The notes under the pieces: generated by a model
Database searches by the model: none
Told to the model about the DNA's origin: nothing
What the model saw: the letters and a program-made list of their open reading frames with translations, nothing else
Assembly (NCBI GenBank): GCA_903839585.1
Contig: CAIMCU010000124.1
Span: 1 to 13,531, forward strand
Direction of reading: 5' to 3'
Source: an uncultured Actinomycetes bacterium
GTDB lineage: Bacteria > Actinomycetota > Actinomycetes > Nanopelagicales > Nanopelagicaceae
Length of the DNA: 13,531 nt
Program-made: the position numbers and the translations under genes
In this document: positions 1 to 7,434 of the stretch, piece by piece
Position numbering within the stretch: position 1 is the stretch's first letter
How the letters are laid out: each line of letters starts with the position of its first letter

Positions 1-25
1 ACAGTTTTTTTTATTCTTTTTTTAT

Positions 26-259
26 TCATTGAATTTTTGCGTATTTTTCCATGTAATTTTCTTTATAAATAGCCATATTATTTCCAACTTTCTTATAATT
101 CAATTTCTCATAAAAAGGGACATTTTTATCAGAACAATCTAGTATAACCTTATAAGTATTTTCTTCTTCCATAGCTATTCTAGTTAAACATTCAACTAAG
201 GTTTTTCCTAAATTTTTTCCTCTCATTGATGAGTCAACAACAATATCTTCGATGTGCCC
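26..259 (-). CDS. Glucosamine-6-phosphate N-acetyltransferase (GNA1-type GNAT), C-terminal fragment, foreign to the rest of the window
   Basis: GNA1 transfers acetyl from acetyl-CoA to glucosamine-6-phosphate on the way to UDP-GlcNAc in eukaryotes; bacteria normally use GlmU. About 78 codons are visible and end in TGA at 28-26. The fragment opens with GHIEDIVVDSS, the core strand, followed by RGKNLGK, the acetyl-CoA pyrophosphate loop. Next come YKVILDCSDKNVPFYEKLNY, the typical GNA1 C-terminal segment, and a final MAIYK. Family members are about 150-185 residues, so the N-terminal half is missing. The reading frame stays open through the join into RNase D DNA, so the apparent ATG at 226 is internal. 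Composition over 1-240 is 24 % G+C, far below the neighbouring genes. Downstream of the stop is A-rich sequence with AATAAA-like hexamers, which would suit a eukaryotic 3' end. The donor could be an AT-rich protist or a large DNA virus; I cannot tell which. Confidence 0.8.
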   Translation of the reverse strand, partial: GHIEDIVVDSSMRGKNLGKTLVECLTRIAMEEENTYKVILDCSDKNVPFYEKLNYKKVGNNMAIYKENYMEKYAKIQ

Positions 260-262
260 TTC
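255..262. other. Chimeric junction between AT-rich eukaryote-like DNA and actinobacterial DNA
   Basis: Left of this point the minus strand reads as GNA1 up to GHIEDIVV (Gly codon at 259-257). Right of it the plus strand reads as RNase D from LPCLRE (Leu codon at 259-261). Both proteins are interrupted in the middle of a conserved domain, in opposite orientation, at the same place, with perhaps 2-3 shared C residues. Base composition changes abruptly here as well. No IS end, integrase or attachment repeat is visible. A technical join (assembly, multiple-displacement amplification or cloning) explains this better than integration. Confidence 0.8.
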
Positions 263-1227
263 CCTGCTTACGCGAACTAGGTATCAATCCCACCAAACTC
301 TTCGATACAGAGCTGGGTGGACGCATCGCGGGGTTGCCACGTGTTGGACTTGGTCCGCTATTAGAGTCTCAGATGGGTGTGCTCTTAGCAAAGGAGCACT
401 CCTCCGTTGATTGGTCTACTCGACCTCTTCCACAGGATTGGCTCAACTACGCCGCCTTAGATGTTGAGCTTCTCGTTGAACTTCGAGACAGAATCTACGA
501 ACTCCTTAACTCTGCTGGAAAGTTGCAATGGGCTATCCAGGATTTTGCGGCGATACTCGTTGCGCCACCATCTGCTCCAAGGGTGGATCCTTGGAGACGC
601 ACATCTGGGATTCACAAAATTAAGAAGAGACAACAACTAGCTGTTGTACGGGCGTTATGGAATGTCAGAAATGAGTTAGCGCAAGAGGCTGATATCGCAC
701 CCTCACGGCTTCTCTCAGATAATGCAATCTCTGCCCTTGCTGTCGCCGACTCTGCAATTACAAATAGAAAACATCTGGAAAAAGTACTTAAGCCAATCGG
801 TTTGCGAGCGCGATGGATTGAGAACGCCGCCACATGGATTAGCGCGATAACCGATGCAATCACGATGGATGAGGACTCCTGGCCACAGGTGCGTTCAAAC
901 ACCGACGCGCTGCCTCCAATCAAACTGTGGCGAGATCGCTTCCCAGAACGTTACGCACCACTTACACACGCACGTGCCCAGTTGGATTTAAGAGCAACTG
1001 AGCTCAACATCCCCCTTGAAAACCTGATCTCCCCTGAGGCGGTAAGGCGTATCTGCTGGAACAAGCCCCTGGGAGAGGTCTCTACGGCGTTAGCGGCCCT
1101 CGGTGTGCGCCCATGGCAGATCGAGATCGCCGCACCGTTGCTTGAGGCGGCCCTTCTTGAGGTGGAGCCGCTGGAGATCGCCGAGCCGGCTACCGAGGGC
1201 TCGGCCGAGGAGAGCTCGGAAGAGTGA
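259..1227 (+). CDS. rnd: Ribonuclease D (DEDDy 3'-5' exonuclease with HRDC domain), 5' end missing
   Basis: RNase D trims the 3' ends of tRNA precursors and other small RNAs. The visible 322 or so codons begin at LPCLRELG, which in actinobacterial homologues directly follows the second exonuclease motif. The N-terminal part with the first two acidic motifs is therefore absent. The third motif is present as YAALD (nt 448-462), giving the Tyr-x3-Asp of the DEDDy class, preceded by KEHSSVDWSTRPLP. An HRDC domain follows at about nt 615-860, starting with IHKIKKRQQLAVVRALW. After it comes a second helical domain and an acidic tail rich in Glu, Ala and Ser. Homologues are about 400-430 residues, so roughly 90-110 are lost. 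The open frame continues back to a TTG at 226, but that stretch is antisense to GNA1 and is not RNase D. The loss results from the junction at about 258 and says nothing about the source genome. Confidence 0.9.
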   Translation, partial: LPCLRELGINPTKLFDTELGGRIAGLPRVGLGPLLESQMGVLLAKEHSSVDWSTRPLPQDWLNYAALDVELLVELRDRIYELLNSAGKLQWAIQDFAAILVAPPSAPRVDPWRRTSGIHKIKKRQQLAVVRALWNVRNELAQEADIAPSRLLSDNAISALAVADSAITNRKHLEKVLKPIGLRARWIENAATWISAITDAITMDEDSWPQVRSNTDALPPIKLWRDRFPERYAPLTHARAQLDLRATELNIPLENLISPEAVRRICWNKPLGEVSTALAALGVRPWQIEIAAPLLEAALLEVEPLEIAEPATEGSAEESSEE

Positions 1228-1229
1228 TG

Positions 1230-1257
1230 AATTACGCAACATTAGAGTTGCGTAATT
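1230..1257 (+). terminator. Perfect hairpin after RNase D, candidate terminator
   Basis: AATTACGCAAC (1230-1240) and GTTGCGTAATT (1247-1257) form a perfect 11-bp stem around a 6-nt loop, 2 bp after the RNase D stop codon. No T tract follows, so it is not a classic intrinsic terminator; U-tract-less hairpins are common at actinobacterial gene ends. The position between two co-directional genes, the second with its own promoter-like sequence, supports a terminator or an mRNA 3'-end stabiliser. Confidence 0.6.
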
Positions 1258-1276
1258 AAAGTATTAGTTCTAGATT
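1248..1276 (+). promoter_or_regulatory. Candidate promoter of the iron permease gene, apparently leaderless
   Basis: A -10-like TAGATT (1271-1276) stands 6 bp before the ATG at 1283. TTGCGT (1248-1253) lies 17 bp further upstream as a possible -35 box. Transcription starting 7 bp after the -10 box would begin on the start codon, and there is no Shine-Dalgarno sequence upstream of that ATG. The -35 candidate lies inside the right arm of the preceding hairpin. Assigned from motif and spacing only. Confidence 0.45.
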
Positions 1277-1282
1277 TGCCCC

Positions 1283-2104
1283 ATGCTCAGTACCTTTGTG
1301 ATCGCACTCAGAGAAGGCCTGGAGGCCTCTCTCATCGTTGGAATCCTCGTTGCCTATCTGGTTAAGACCAATAGACGCCACCACCTTCCAGCGCTTTGGA
1401 CCGGCGTCAGTGCCGCCTTAGCGATGAGCCTGGCTTTGGGTGCATTCCTTACCTTTACATCGGCTGAGCTATCAGATCGAGGCGAAGAGCTCTTTGCAGG
1501 TACTACCTCATTCATCGCCGTTGCTTTGGTGACATGGATGGTCTTCTGGATGAAGAGAACGGCTAGAGGGCTCAAGCAGGAGCTTCATGGAAAGGCTGAG
1601 GCGGCGGTTACTACGGGAGCCTTCTCCCTAGCTGCTCTTGCCTTCTTTGCTGTTGCTCGCGAGGGCCTTGAAACATCGCTCTTTCTCTACTCAAACTTTC
1701 AATCAGTAGGTGCCTTCTCTGCACCAACAGCTGGTCTGATTCTGGGTTTAACTCTTGCAGTCCTTCTTGGTATCGGTATTTACCGCAGCGCAATTAAGTT
1801 AAACCTAGGAAAGTTCTTTACCTACTCTGGCGTTGCTCTGATAGTGGTCGCAGCCGGAGTTCTATCTTACGGAATCCACGAACTCCAGGAGTTTGGAATC
1901 CTTCCGGGGGCAGAGGCCTTTGTCTGGGATACAACCTCATGGCTACCTAAAGAGTCCTTTATCGCCGCCTTCCTCGGTGGAACAGTGGGCTTTGATACAA
2001 CGACCTCTTGGCTACAGCTTTTCGGTTGGCTCACATATATCGGCTTCACGCTGAGCACCTATCTAGCCCCTGCAAAGAGTGTAAAAACACCAGCCAGCGC
2101 ATAG
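1283..2104 (+). CDS. efeU: FTR1/EfeU-family iron permease
   Basis: This is a membrane protein of 273 residues with about seven hydrophobic segments, as in the FTR1/EfeU (oxidase-dependent iron transporter) family. The two family signatures REGLE are present at residues 10-14 in the first segment and 126-130 in the fourth; their Glu residues are thought to bind iron during transport. A further acidic patch HELQE lies at 199-203. Length matches EfeU. Bacterial EfeU normally acts with periplasmic EfeO and the haem peroxidase EfeB. Neither gene is adjacent: upstream is RNase D and downstream is a fatty-acid operon, so partners must be elsewhere or absent. The ATG at 1283 is chosen because the first REGLE must sit near the N-terminus and a promoter-like box lies just upstream. 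The substrate (ferric or ferrous iron, or another metal) is inferred from the family. Confidence 0.85.
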   Translation: MLSTFVIALREGLEASLIVGILVAYLVKTNRRHHLPALWTGVSAALAMSLALGAFLTFTSAELSDRGEELFAGTTSFIAVALVTWMVFWMKRTARGLKQELHGKAEAAVTTGAFSLAALAFFAVAREGLETSLFLYSNFQSVGAFSAPTAGLILGLTLAVLLGIGIYRSAIKLNLGKFFTYSGVALIVVAAGVLSYGIHELQEFGILPGAEAFVWDTTSWLPKESFIAAFLGGTVGFDTTTSWLQLFGWLTYIGFTLSTYLAPAKSVKTPASA

Positions 2105-2113
2105 CGTTTTTTA

Positions 2114-2157
2114 CTACTGACGGGTAACCTAAAAGCCTCACCGTAGGTCGTCAGTAG
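2114..2157. repeat. Inverted repeat CTACTGACG / CGTCAGTAG upstream of fadA
   Basis: Perfect 9-bp arms at 2114-2122 and 2149-2157 are separated by 26 bp. Inside, ACCT (2127-2130) can pair with AGGT (2145-2148), so RNA from this region could form an interrupted hairpin. The repeat fills most of the 66-bp gap between the iron permease and fadA. Read as DNA, it is two inverted copies of the half-site TACTGAC, which would suit a dimeric repressor of TetR type; such proteins often control actinobacterial beta-oxidation genes. No T tract follows on either strand, which argues against a simple terminator. Confidence 0.5.
2125..2130 (+). promoter_or_regulatory. Candidate -10 box of the fadAB operon
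   Basis: TAACCT fits TANNNT and lies between the two CTACTGACG arms, with a start expected near 2137 and a leader of about 34 nt to the ATG at 2171. No convincing -35 box is seen. Unlike most other first genes here, fadA has no TANNNT 6-7 bp before its start, so its transcript probably has a leader. Confidence 0.3.
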
Positions 2158-2170
2158 AAAGTTGGCTCTC

Positions 2171-3358
2171 ATGTCCCGCACCGTCGTCTTGGTCGATGCT
2201 GTCCGCACCCCCTTTGGAAAAGCAGGAAGTCTCTACGCCGGCACTCGAGCCGATGACTTAATGGTGCGCGCGATGCGCGGCTTACTTGAGCGAAATCCAA
2301 AGCTCTCCCCTGCAGATATTGAGGATGTCGCTATCGCCGCTGCAACACAGACCGGTGATCAAGGAATGAACCTAGGGCGCAGCGCATCGCTTCTTGCCGG
2401 TTTACCAAACACCGTTCCCGGTTACTCAGTCGATCGATGGTGTGCCGGAGCGATGACTGCAACGACAACTCTTGCAGGTGCGATTGCAATGGGTTCTATC
2501 GATATCGCTTTAGCTGGTGGTGTAGAACATATGGGTAACCATCCTATTGGTGAGGGCCTCGATCCAAATCCACGTTTTCTTGCAGAGCGAATCGTTGAAC
2601 AGGATGCGTTGGCGATGGGAGCAACAGCTGAGCGCCTACATGATCGCTTCCCGCACTTAACCAAAGAGCGTGCAGATCGTTACGCACTTAACTCTCAGAT
2701 CAAAACTGCAAAGGCTTATGAAGAAGGAAAGATTCAACGCGACTTGATTCCAACCGCCGCTCGCTCTGCAGAGCTTGGTTGGGGTATTGCAACAGTTGAT
2801 GAACCTCCACGTCCATCTACAACGATGGAGGGGCTTGCAACTTTGAAGACCCCTTTTCGTCCCGCAGGGCGCGTAACACCTGGTAACTCATCTGGTTTAA
2901 ATGATGGAGCAACCGCAGCGCTGCTAGCAAGTGAAGATAAGGCTAAGCAGCTTGGGCTAAGTATTAAGGCAAAGATGGTTTCCTTTGCATTTGCTGGCGT
3001 TGAACCAGAGGTGATGGGTTATGGACCAGTTCCATCTACGAAGAAGGCGCTTGCAACAGCAGGATTAAAGATTGAAGACATCGGCGCCTTTGAGGTAAAT
3101 GAAGCCTTTGCTGTGCAGGTTCTGGCTTTTCTCGATCACTTTGGAATCGCAGATGATGATGCACGCGTTAACCCTTACGGTGGAGCAATCGCAGTAGGAC
3201 ACCCACTTGCCTCATCAGGAATTCGATTGATGTTAAACCTTGCCCGCACATTTGAGGAAAAGCCTGAGGTGCGTTATGGCATCACAACTATGTGTATCGG
3301 TCTAGGTATGGGTGGCACCGTCATCTGGGAAAACCCACACTTTAAGGGAGGCAAGTAA
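2171..3358 (+). CDS. fadA: Acetyl-CoA C-acyltransferase (3-ketoacyl-CoA thiolase)
   Basis: The product cleaves 3-ketoacyl-CoA with CoA to acetyl-CoA and a shortened acyl-CoA, the last step of beta-oxidation, in the cytoplasm. It has 395 residues, the normal thiolase length. The nucleophilic Cys is at 91 in SVDRWCAGAM. NEAFAVQ starts at about 310, GHPLASSG carries catalytic His344, and the second catalytic Cys375 is in MCIGLGMGG. The ATG at 2171 gives the usual start MSRTVVLVDAVRTPFG; a TTG at 2162 in the same frame would add only three residues and has less support. The gene is followed with a 1-bp overlap (TAATG) by fadB, so the two are almost certainly one operon and one enzyme complex. A biosynthetic acetoacetyl-CoA role is possible for thiolases, but the partner gene favours degradation. 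Confidence 0.95.
   Translation: MSRTVVLVDAVRTPFGKAGSLYAGTRADDLMVRAMRGLLERNPKLSPADIEDVAIAAATQTGDQGMNLGRSASLLAGLPNTVPGYSVDRWCAGAMTATTTLAGAIAMGSIDIALAGGVEHMGNHPIGEGLDPNPRFLAERIVEQDALAMGATAERLHDRFPHLTKERADRYALNSQIKTAKAYEEGKIQRDLIPTAARSAELGWGIATVDEPPRPSTTMEGLATLKTPFRPAGRVTPGNSSGLNDGATAALLASEDKAKQLGLSIKAKMVSFAFAGVEPEVMGYGPVPSTKKALATAGLKIEDIGAFEVNEAFAVQVLAFLDHFGIADDDARVNPYGGAIAVGHPLASSGIRLMLNLARTFEEKPEVRYGITTMCIGLGMGGTVIWENPHFKGGK
3344..3351 (+). promoter_or_regulatory. Strong ribosome binding site of fadB inside the fadA end
   Basis: AAGGGAGG lies 6 bp before the ATG at 3358, within the last codons of fadA. It fixes the fadB start at the TAATG overlap and supports reinitiation or translational coupling. 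Confidence 0.8.
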
Positions 3359-5469
3359 TGACTACAGCAATCTCACTTCCAGAGGGCGCACCTGAAGAGG
3401 TAGTCACTAACGCCGTTGTTCGCGATGTTGACCTTGCACCCTTTGGACATAAGGGCACACTCGCACTCATCACCATCGATAACGGTCTAGATCACACCCG
3501 TCCCAATACCCTTGGGCCAGCCTCCCTTGCCTCAATTGATGCCGCGATTACTGAGGCGATATCACGTAAACCAGTAGCGATTGCCATTACAGGTAAGCCA
3601 TTTATCTTTGCAGCTGGTGCCGACCTTTCGGCGCTTTCATTTCTAACAGATAGAAAGCAAGCTTTAGCGATTGGAAAGTTAGGTCACGATGTTTTCCGCA
3701 GACTTGGAGAGATAGATACTCCAACCTTTGCATTTATCAACGGTTTAGCACTTGGTGGAGGATTGGAAATTGGTCTTCACTGCAAGTATCGAACCCTCTC
3801 TAGCACCGCATTTACCGCACTCCCCGAGGTCTTCTTAGGCTTGGTTCCAGGATGGGGCGGGGCGACACTTCTTCCTAAACTAATTGGGCCAGAGCGTGCT
3901 GTTCAAGTAATCATGCTCAATGCACTCAATAACAACACAATGATGAAGGCTAAGGACGCTCTTGCACTTGGCGTAGTTGACGCGGTTTATCAACCAGCTG
4001 ATTTTCTAGAACGCTCAGTTGGTTACGCAGCAGATGTTCTCTCTGGCAAGGTAGCGGTTGAACGAAAAGATTACTCAACCGATCCTTCTTGGGATAGCGT
4101 ACTTGCCACAGGTAAAGCAGCAGCGCTCAAGAAGTATGGTGGTGCAGAGATTGCATCTCCGATGCGCGCACTCGAGCTCATAGCCGCCTCTAAAACAGCT
4201 TCCCTTTCCTCCGGTTTTGATGCCGAGGATCAAGTCCTCGCTGACCTCACAATGTCAGATCCTTTGCGAGCATCTCTGTACGCATTTAATCTGATTCAAA
4301 AGAAGCGCAAAAAGGTTGAAGGGGCTCCCAAAGCCGCACTTGCCCGTAAGGTTTCTAGGGTCGGAGTTGTAGGCGCAGGGTTGATGGCTTCGCAGTTAGC
4401 CCTTCTCTTGCTGCGTAATCTGAAGTGTCCAGTAGTTATGACAGATATCGATCAAGCCCGTGCCGATAAAGGTGTTGCCTGGGTGCGTGCAGAGCTAGAT
4501 AAGTTGGTTGAAAAGAAGCGCATGAGCGCAGAAGCAGCAAACCGACTTTCTCTTTTGATTAGTGGATCAGCAGATCAACAGGTTTTCGCCAACTGTGACT
4601 TCGTTATTGAGGCAATCTTTGAAGAGCTATCTCTTAAGCAGGAGCTCTTTAAGAAGTTAGAGAAGATTGTTACTCCTGAGTGCGTACTCGCAACCAACAC
4701 CTCCTCACTCTCTGTCGAGCGGATGAGTGAAGGTTTGGCCAACCCTGAACGGGTCATCGGCTTCCATTTCTTCAACCCTGTAGCTGTTATGCCGCTTCTT
4801 GAGGTCGCGCGCACATCTAAGACCGATGATGCAACGACAGCGACAGCGGTGAGCATCGGTAAAGAGCTTAAAAAGACGATGATCATCTGTAAGGACGCCC
4901 CGGGCTTTGTTGTAAACCGCCTGCTGACAAGATTTATGGGCGAGATTACCGATGCCGTCGATGAAGGAACTCCAGCAGATGTAGCAGACAACGCAATGCG
5001 CAGCATCGGTTTTCCTATGTCTCCATTTGAACTTCTCGGACTCGTAGGTCCAGGTGTGGCTCTACACGTGGCTGAAACTTTGCATGAGAACCTAGGTCCT
5101 CGCTACAGAATCTCTCCGACTATGCAGGCAATGGTCAAGGAGGGTGTAAAGAGCTTCTACATCAAGGGCGATGATGGAAAGTTTGTTGCCAATCCAGCCG
5201 CTGTTGCTTTGATTCACAAGGGTAGCTCACCATCTAGCGCAGAAGAGGTTCGAGTACGGGCTTTGAAAGCTCTAGCTCAAGAAGCGCGGATGATGCTCGA
5301 TGAAGGCGTCGTTTCGACGCCCGCTGAAATCGATCTCTGTATGTTGATGGGCGCCGGATGGCCAATGCACCTCGGTGGAATTCTGCCTTACTTAGATCGT
5401 GAAGGAATTAGCGACTCTGAGTGCGGTCAACGTTTTCATGCGCCGGGAGTTGCATCTCTTCCTGCGTAA
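3358..5469 (+). CDS. fadB: Bifunctional enoyl-CoA hydratase / 3-hydroxyacyl-CoA dehydrogenase
   Basis: A multifunctional beta-oxidation enzyme of 703 residues that hydrates trans-2-enoyl-CoA and then oxidises the hydroxyacyl-CoA with NAD+, feeding FadA. The N-terminal crotonase domain (about 1-230) shows the oxyanion-hole segments [10 protein letters not shown] and GLALGGGLE, with catalytic Glu137 and Glu157 (ALPEVFLG). The Rossmann domain starts near 333 with [11 protein letters not shown], the actinobacterial form of the dinucleotide loop. NTSSLSV (447-453), catalytic His470 in GFHFFNP, Glu418 and [11 protein letters not shown] follow. Two C-terminal helical dehydrogenase domains run to the end, which has the usual [11 protein letters not shown]. 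That ending shows the natural C-terminus is intact although the last 62 bp overlap the opposing dxs gene. Cytoplasmic. No frameshift or missing catalytic residue was seen. Confidence 0.96.
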   Translation: MTTAISLPEGAPEEVVTNAVVRDVDLAPFGHKGTLALITIDNGLDHTRPNTLGPASLASIDAAITEAISRKPVAIAITGKPFIFAAGADLSALSFLTDRKQALAIGKLGHDVFRRLGEIDTPTFAFINGLALGGGLEIGLHCKYRTLSSTAFTALPEVFLGLVPGWGGATLLPKLIGPERAVQVIMLNALNNNTMMKAKDALALGVVDAVYQPADFLERSVGYAADVLSGKVAVERKDYSTDPSWDSVLATGKAAALKKYGGAEIASPMRALELIAASKTASLSSGFDAEDQVLADLTMSDPLRASLYAFNLIQKKRKKVEGAPKAALARKVSRVGVVGAGLMASQLALLLLRNLKCPVVMTDIDQARADKGVAWVRAELDKLVEKKRMSAEAANRLSLLISGSADQQVFANCDFVIEAIFEELSLKQELFKKLEKIVTPECVLATNTSSLSVERMSEGLANPERVIGFHFFNPVAVMPLLEVARTSKTDDATTATAVSIGKELKKTMIICKDAPGFVVNRLLTRFMGEITDAVDEGTPADVADNAMRSIGFPMSPFELLGLVGPGVALHVAETLHENLGPRYRISPTMQAMVKEGVKSFYIKGDDGKFVANPAAVALIHKGSSPSSAEEVRVRALKALAQEARMMLDEGVVSTPAEIDLCMLMGAGWPMHLGGILPYLDREGISDSECGQRFHAPGVASLPA

Positions 5470-7339
5470 CACCATCGCGTGAGCTGTTCCATTCAACAAT
5501 GCTTCGTGCAATGTTTTGTGCAGTCATGCCTAGATCGCTAAGGATCTCTTGACGTTTTGAGTGCTCAATAAACTCCAAAGGAACACCGATGGAGTGAATT
5601 GGGACGTTAAGCCCAACCTCTCTAAAGTTTTCAGACAGGGAGCTAGCAATTCCGCCATGCTTGATTCCATCTTCCAACACAACAACGCTCTTATACCTTT
5701 GCGCCATTGTTGAAAGGGAGGCAGGAAGTGGCTTTACCCAGCGAGGATCTACAACTGTCACACCAACACCCTCGCGATAAGCCATCGAAGCCGCCTCTAC
5801 CGCTATCGGTGCCATTGCGCCGACACTAATCAAAAGCACATCTGCGCTCTCACCTCGATAGAGAACATCAACACCATCACGACGTTCAAAAGCTGGAATA
5901 TCGGCGTGAACTGCGCCCTTTGGAAAGCGCAACATCGTCGGTGCATCACTAACCGATAGCGCCTCATTGAGCTCTTCGCGCAGGCGTACCTCATCACGTG
6001 GAGCTGCGACGCGAAGTGTTGGAACAATTCCAGTCAACGCTAGATCCCAAATACCGTGATGAGAAGGGCCATCATCACCAGTTATACCTGCGCGATCTAA
6101 CACAAAGGTAACCCCAGCTTTGTGTAGCGCAACATCTAAGAGCATCTGATCAAATGCACGGTTTAGGAAGGTTGAGTAGACAGCAACAACTGGATGTAAT
6201 CCGGTAAAGGCCATGCCTGCAGCGCTTGTTACCGCATGCTGTTCGGCGATGCCAACATCGATGGTGCGCTCTGGGAATTTTTGCGCAAACTTATCTAAGC
6301 CCGTAGGGCCAAGCATTGCGGCGGTAATGGCCACAACATCTTTTCGCTGATCTGCAATCTCGATGAGCTCTGAAGAGAAAACGCTTGTCCACGTCTTTGC
6401 ACTCTTGTTCAGCGGAGCACCTGTCTCAGGATCAACAACACCGACAGCGTGAAACTTCTCCGCAGTATCTGCAACGGCCGGTTTATGTCCTCGACCCTTT
6501 TCAGTAATGGCGTGGACTAATACAGGTGCCCCAAAGTTCTTTGCCACATCGAGAGCTTTCTCAAGGGCAGCTATGTCATGGCCATCGATTGGACCCAGGT
6601 ATTTGAGGCCAAGATCTTCAAACATTCCCTGCGGTGCAACAATGTCCTTGATTCCCTTTTTCATTCCATGAAGCGTCTCGTAAATGGGAGCGCCTACTAC
6701 AGGTGTTTTTTCAAGGAAGCCTTTGCCCCAATCCAAGAAGCGCTCATACCCCTTTGTCATTCGAAGGGTCGTTAGATAGGTAGCAACTCCACCAATAGTT
6801 GGTGAGTAAGAGCGTTCATTATCATTGATAACAATGACAAGGTTTCTATCCTTTGAGGGTGCGATGTTATTGAGCGCTTCCCATGACATTCCGCCAGTTA
6901 ATGCCCCATCTCCTACAACAACTACAACATGGCGATTGCTCTGGTTGGTTAGAGCAAATCCACGAGAGATTCCATCTGCCCAAGAGAGGGCGGTTGAGGC
7001 GTGAGAGTTTTCAATGACATCGTGTTCACTTTCGGAGCGGTTTGGATATCCCGCTAATCCCCCACGTTGTCGCAGCGAATCAAACTGATCTGCGCGACCG
7101 GTGAGCATCTTGTGAACGTAGGACTGATGTCCTGTATCAAAGAGAACAACATCCTTAGGCGAGTTAAAGCTTCGATGAATTGCAAGTGTTAGCTCAACAA
7201 CACCTAAGTTTGGACCTAAGTGACCGCCGGTCTTTGAGACTGCACTAATCAACAGTTGACGAATCTCATCAGAGAGCTCGCCCAGTTGTTCAATGCTCAA
7301 ACCCTGAAGATCTTGAGGTCCCTTAATGGCTTCGAGCAT
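5408..7339 (-). CDS. dxs: 1-deoxy-D-xylulose-5-phosphate synthase
   Basis: This thiamine-diphosphate enzyme condenses pyruvate with glyceraldehyde-3-phosphate, the first and flux-controlling step of the MEP isoprenoid pathway. It has 643 residues, the usual length. [10 protein letters not shown] (37-46) carries the conserved His40. The ThDP/Mg motif starts at GDGALTGG (143-150) and ends in INDN (171-174). The second domain has IAEQHAVT with catalytic Glu366, followed by [11 protein letters not shown] and [16 protein letters not shown] transketolase C-terminal domain (about 495-617) follows, with [11 protein letters not shown]. Homology ends near ARSIVEW (residue 617). The remaining 26 residues form an unconserved polar tail, most of it encoded antisense to the end of fadB. 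The ATG at 7339 has a promoter-like box 6 bp upstream and no Shine-Dalgarno sequence, so dxs can be transcribed separately from aconitase, 75 bp upstream on the same strand. Confidence 0.96.
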   Translation of the reverse strand: MLEAIKGPQDLQGLSIEQLGELSDEIRQLLISAVSKTGGHLGPNLGVVELTLAIHRSFNSPKDVVLFDTGHQSYVHKMLTGRADQFDSLRQRGGLAGYPNRSESEHDVIENSHASTALSWADGISRGFALTNQSNRHVVVVVGDGALTGGMSWEALNNIAPSKDRNLVIVINDNERSYSPTIGGVATYLTTLRMTKGYERFLDWGKGFLEKTPVVGAPIYETLHGMKKGIKDIVAPQGMFEDLGLKYLGPIDGHDIAALEKALDVAKNFGAPVLVHAITEKGRGHKPAVADTAEKFHAVGVVDPETGAPLNKSAKTWTSVFSSELIEIADQRKDVVAITAAMLGPTGLDKFAQKFPERTIDVGIAEQHAVTSAAGMAFTGLHPVVAVYSTFLNRAFDQMLLDVALHKAGVTFVLDRAGITGDDGPSHHGIWDLALTGIVPTLRVAAPRDEVRLREELNEALSVSDAPTMLRFPKGAVHADIPAFERRDGVDVLYRGESADVLLISVGAMAPIAVEAASMAYREGVGVTVVDPRWVKPLPASLSTMAQRYKSVVVLEDGIKHGGIASSLSENFREVGLNVPIHSIGVPLEFIEHSKRQEILSDLGMTAQNIARSIVEWNSSRDGVTQEEMQLPAHENVDRTQSR

Positions 7340-7345
7340 GTGCCC

Positions 7346-7351
7346 AGTTTA
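7346..7351 (-). promoter_or_regulatory. Candidate -10 box of dxs, leaderless spacing
   Basis: On the minus strand TAAACT stands 6 bp before the dxs ATG, the same arrangement as at the iron permease gene. Initiation 7 bp downstream would put the first transcribed base at the start codon. No good -35 box is visible. Confidence 0.45.
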
Positions 7352-7356
7352 GGCTA

Positions 7357-7377
7357 GGAATGCAGGCTTTGCATTTC
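7357..7377 (-). terminator. Third hairpin in the aconitase-dxs gap
   Basis: AATGCA (7359-7364) pairs with TGCATT (7370-7375) around a 5-nt loop, extendable by one G-T and one G-C pair to 8 bp. It stands between the tandem hairpins after aconitase and the dxs promoter box. With them it probably separates aconitase from dxs transcription. No T tract follows. Confidence 0.4.
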
Positions 7378-7434
7378 CCGTCAATTGGCAAGCAATTGAC
7401 TCCCGTTTATGCCGTCAATTGGCAAGCAATTGAC
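7378..7434 (-). repeat. Tandem 23-bp hairpin repeat at the aconitase 3' end
   Basis: Two identical 23-bp units lie at 7378-7400 and 7412-7434, with a 34-bp period. Each is an inverted repeat: arm GTCAATTG, loop GCAAG, arm CAATTGAC (9-bp stem in the right-hand unit at 7413-7435, 8 bp in the left-hand unit). The right-hand unit is coding: on the minus strand it contains the last aconitase codons RQLLAN and the TGA at 7417-7415. The left-hand unit is a non-coding copy of that sequence. Likely roles are mRNA 3'-end formation or protection after aconitase; neither unit is followed by a T tract. Confidence 0.75.

Noticed and set aside
26..226. Separate 66-residue gene starting at the ATG at 226 on the minus strand
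   Set aside because: Homology to GNA1 continues upstream through GHIEDIVVDSS to about 259, so the ATG is an internal Met of a truncated gene.
226..258. Open frame continuing RNase D upstream to a TTG at 226, giving an apparently complete 333-residue protein
   Set aside because: These codons are antisense to the GNA1 core strand and share nothing with RNase D, which should have about 100 more residues with two acidic motifs. The gene is truncated by the junction.
612..923. 103-residue minus-strand open frame inside RNase D
   Set aside because: Antisense shadow of the HRDC region, with no motif or ribosome site.
2079..2112. GTGT-AAAA-ACAC mini-hairpin and the CGC-ATA-GCG stem before TTTTTT at the end of efeU, as an intrinsic terminator
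   Set aside because: The stems are only 3-4 bp; too weak to call despite the short T run.
2162..2170. TTG at 2162 as fadA start
   Set aside because: It adds only three non-conserved residues; ATG at 2171 gives the standard thiolase N-terminus.
4575..5006. 143-residue minus-strand open frame inside fadB
   Set aside because: It lies fully antisense to conserved dehydrogenase codons, has no recognisable domain, and its Ser-rich composition is typical of a shadow frame.
7378..7434. Start of a CRISPR array (two identical hairpin repeats)
   Set aside because: There are only two units, an 11-bp spacer and no cas genes, and one unit is the aconitase coding end.
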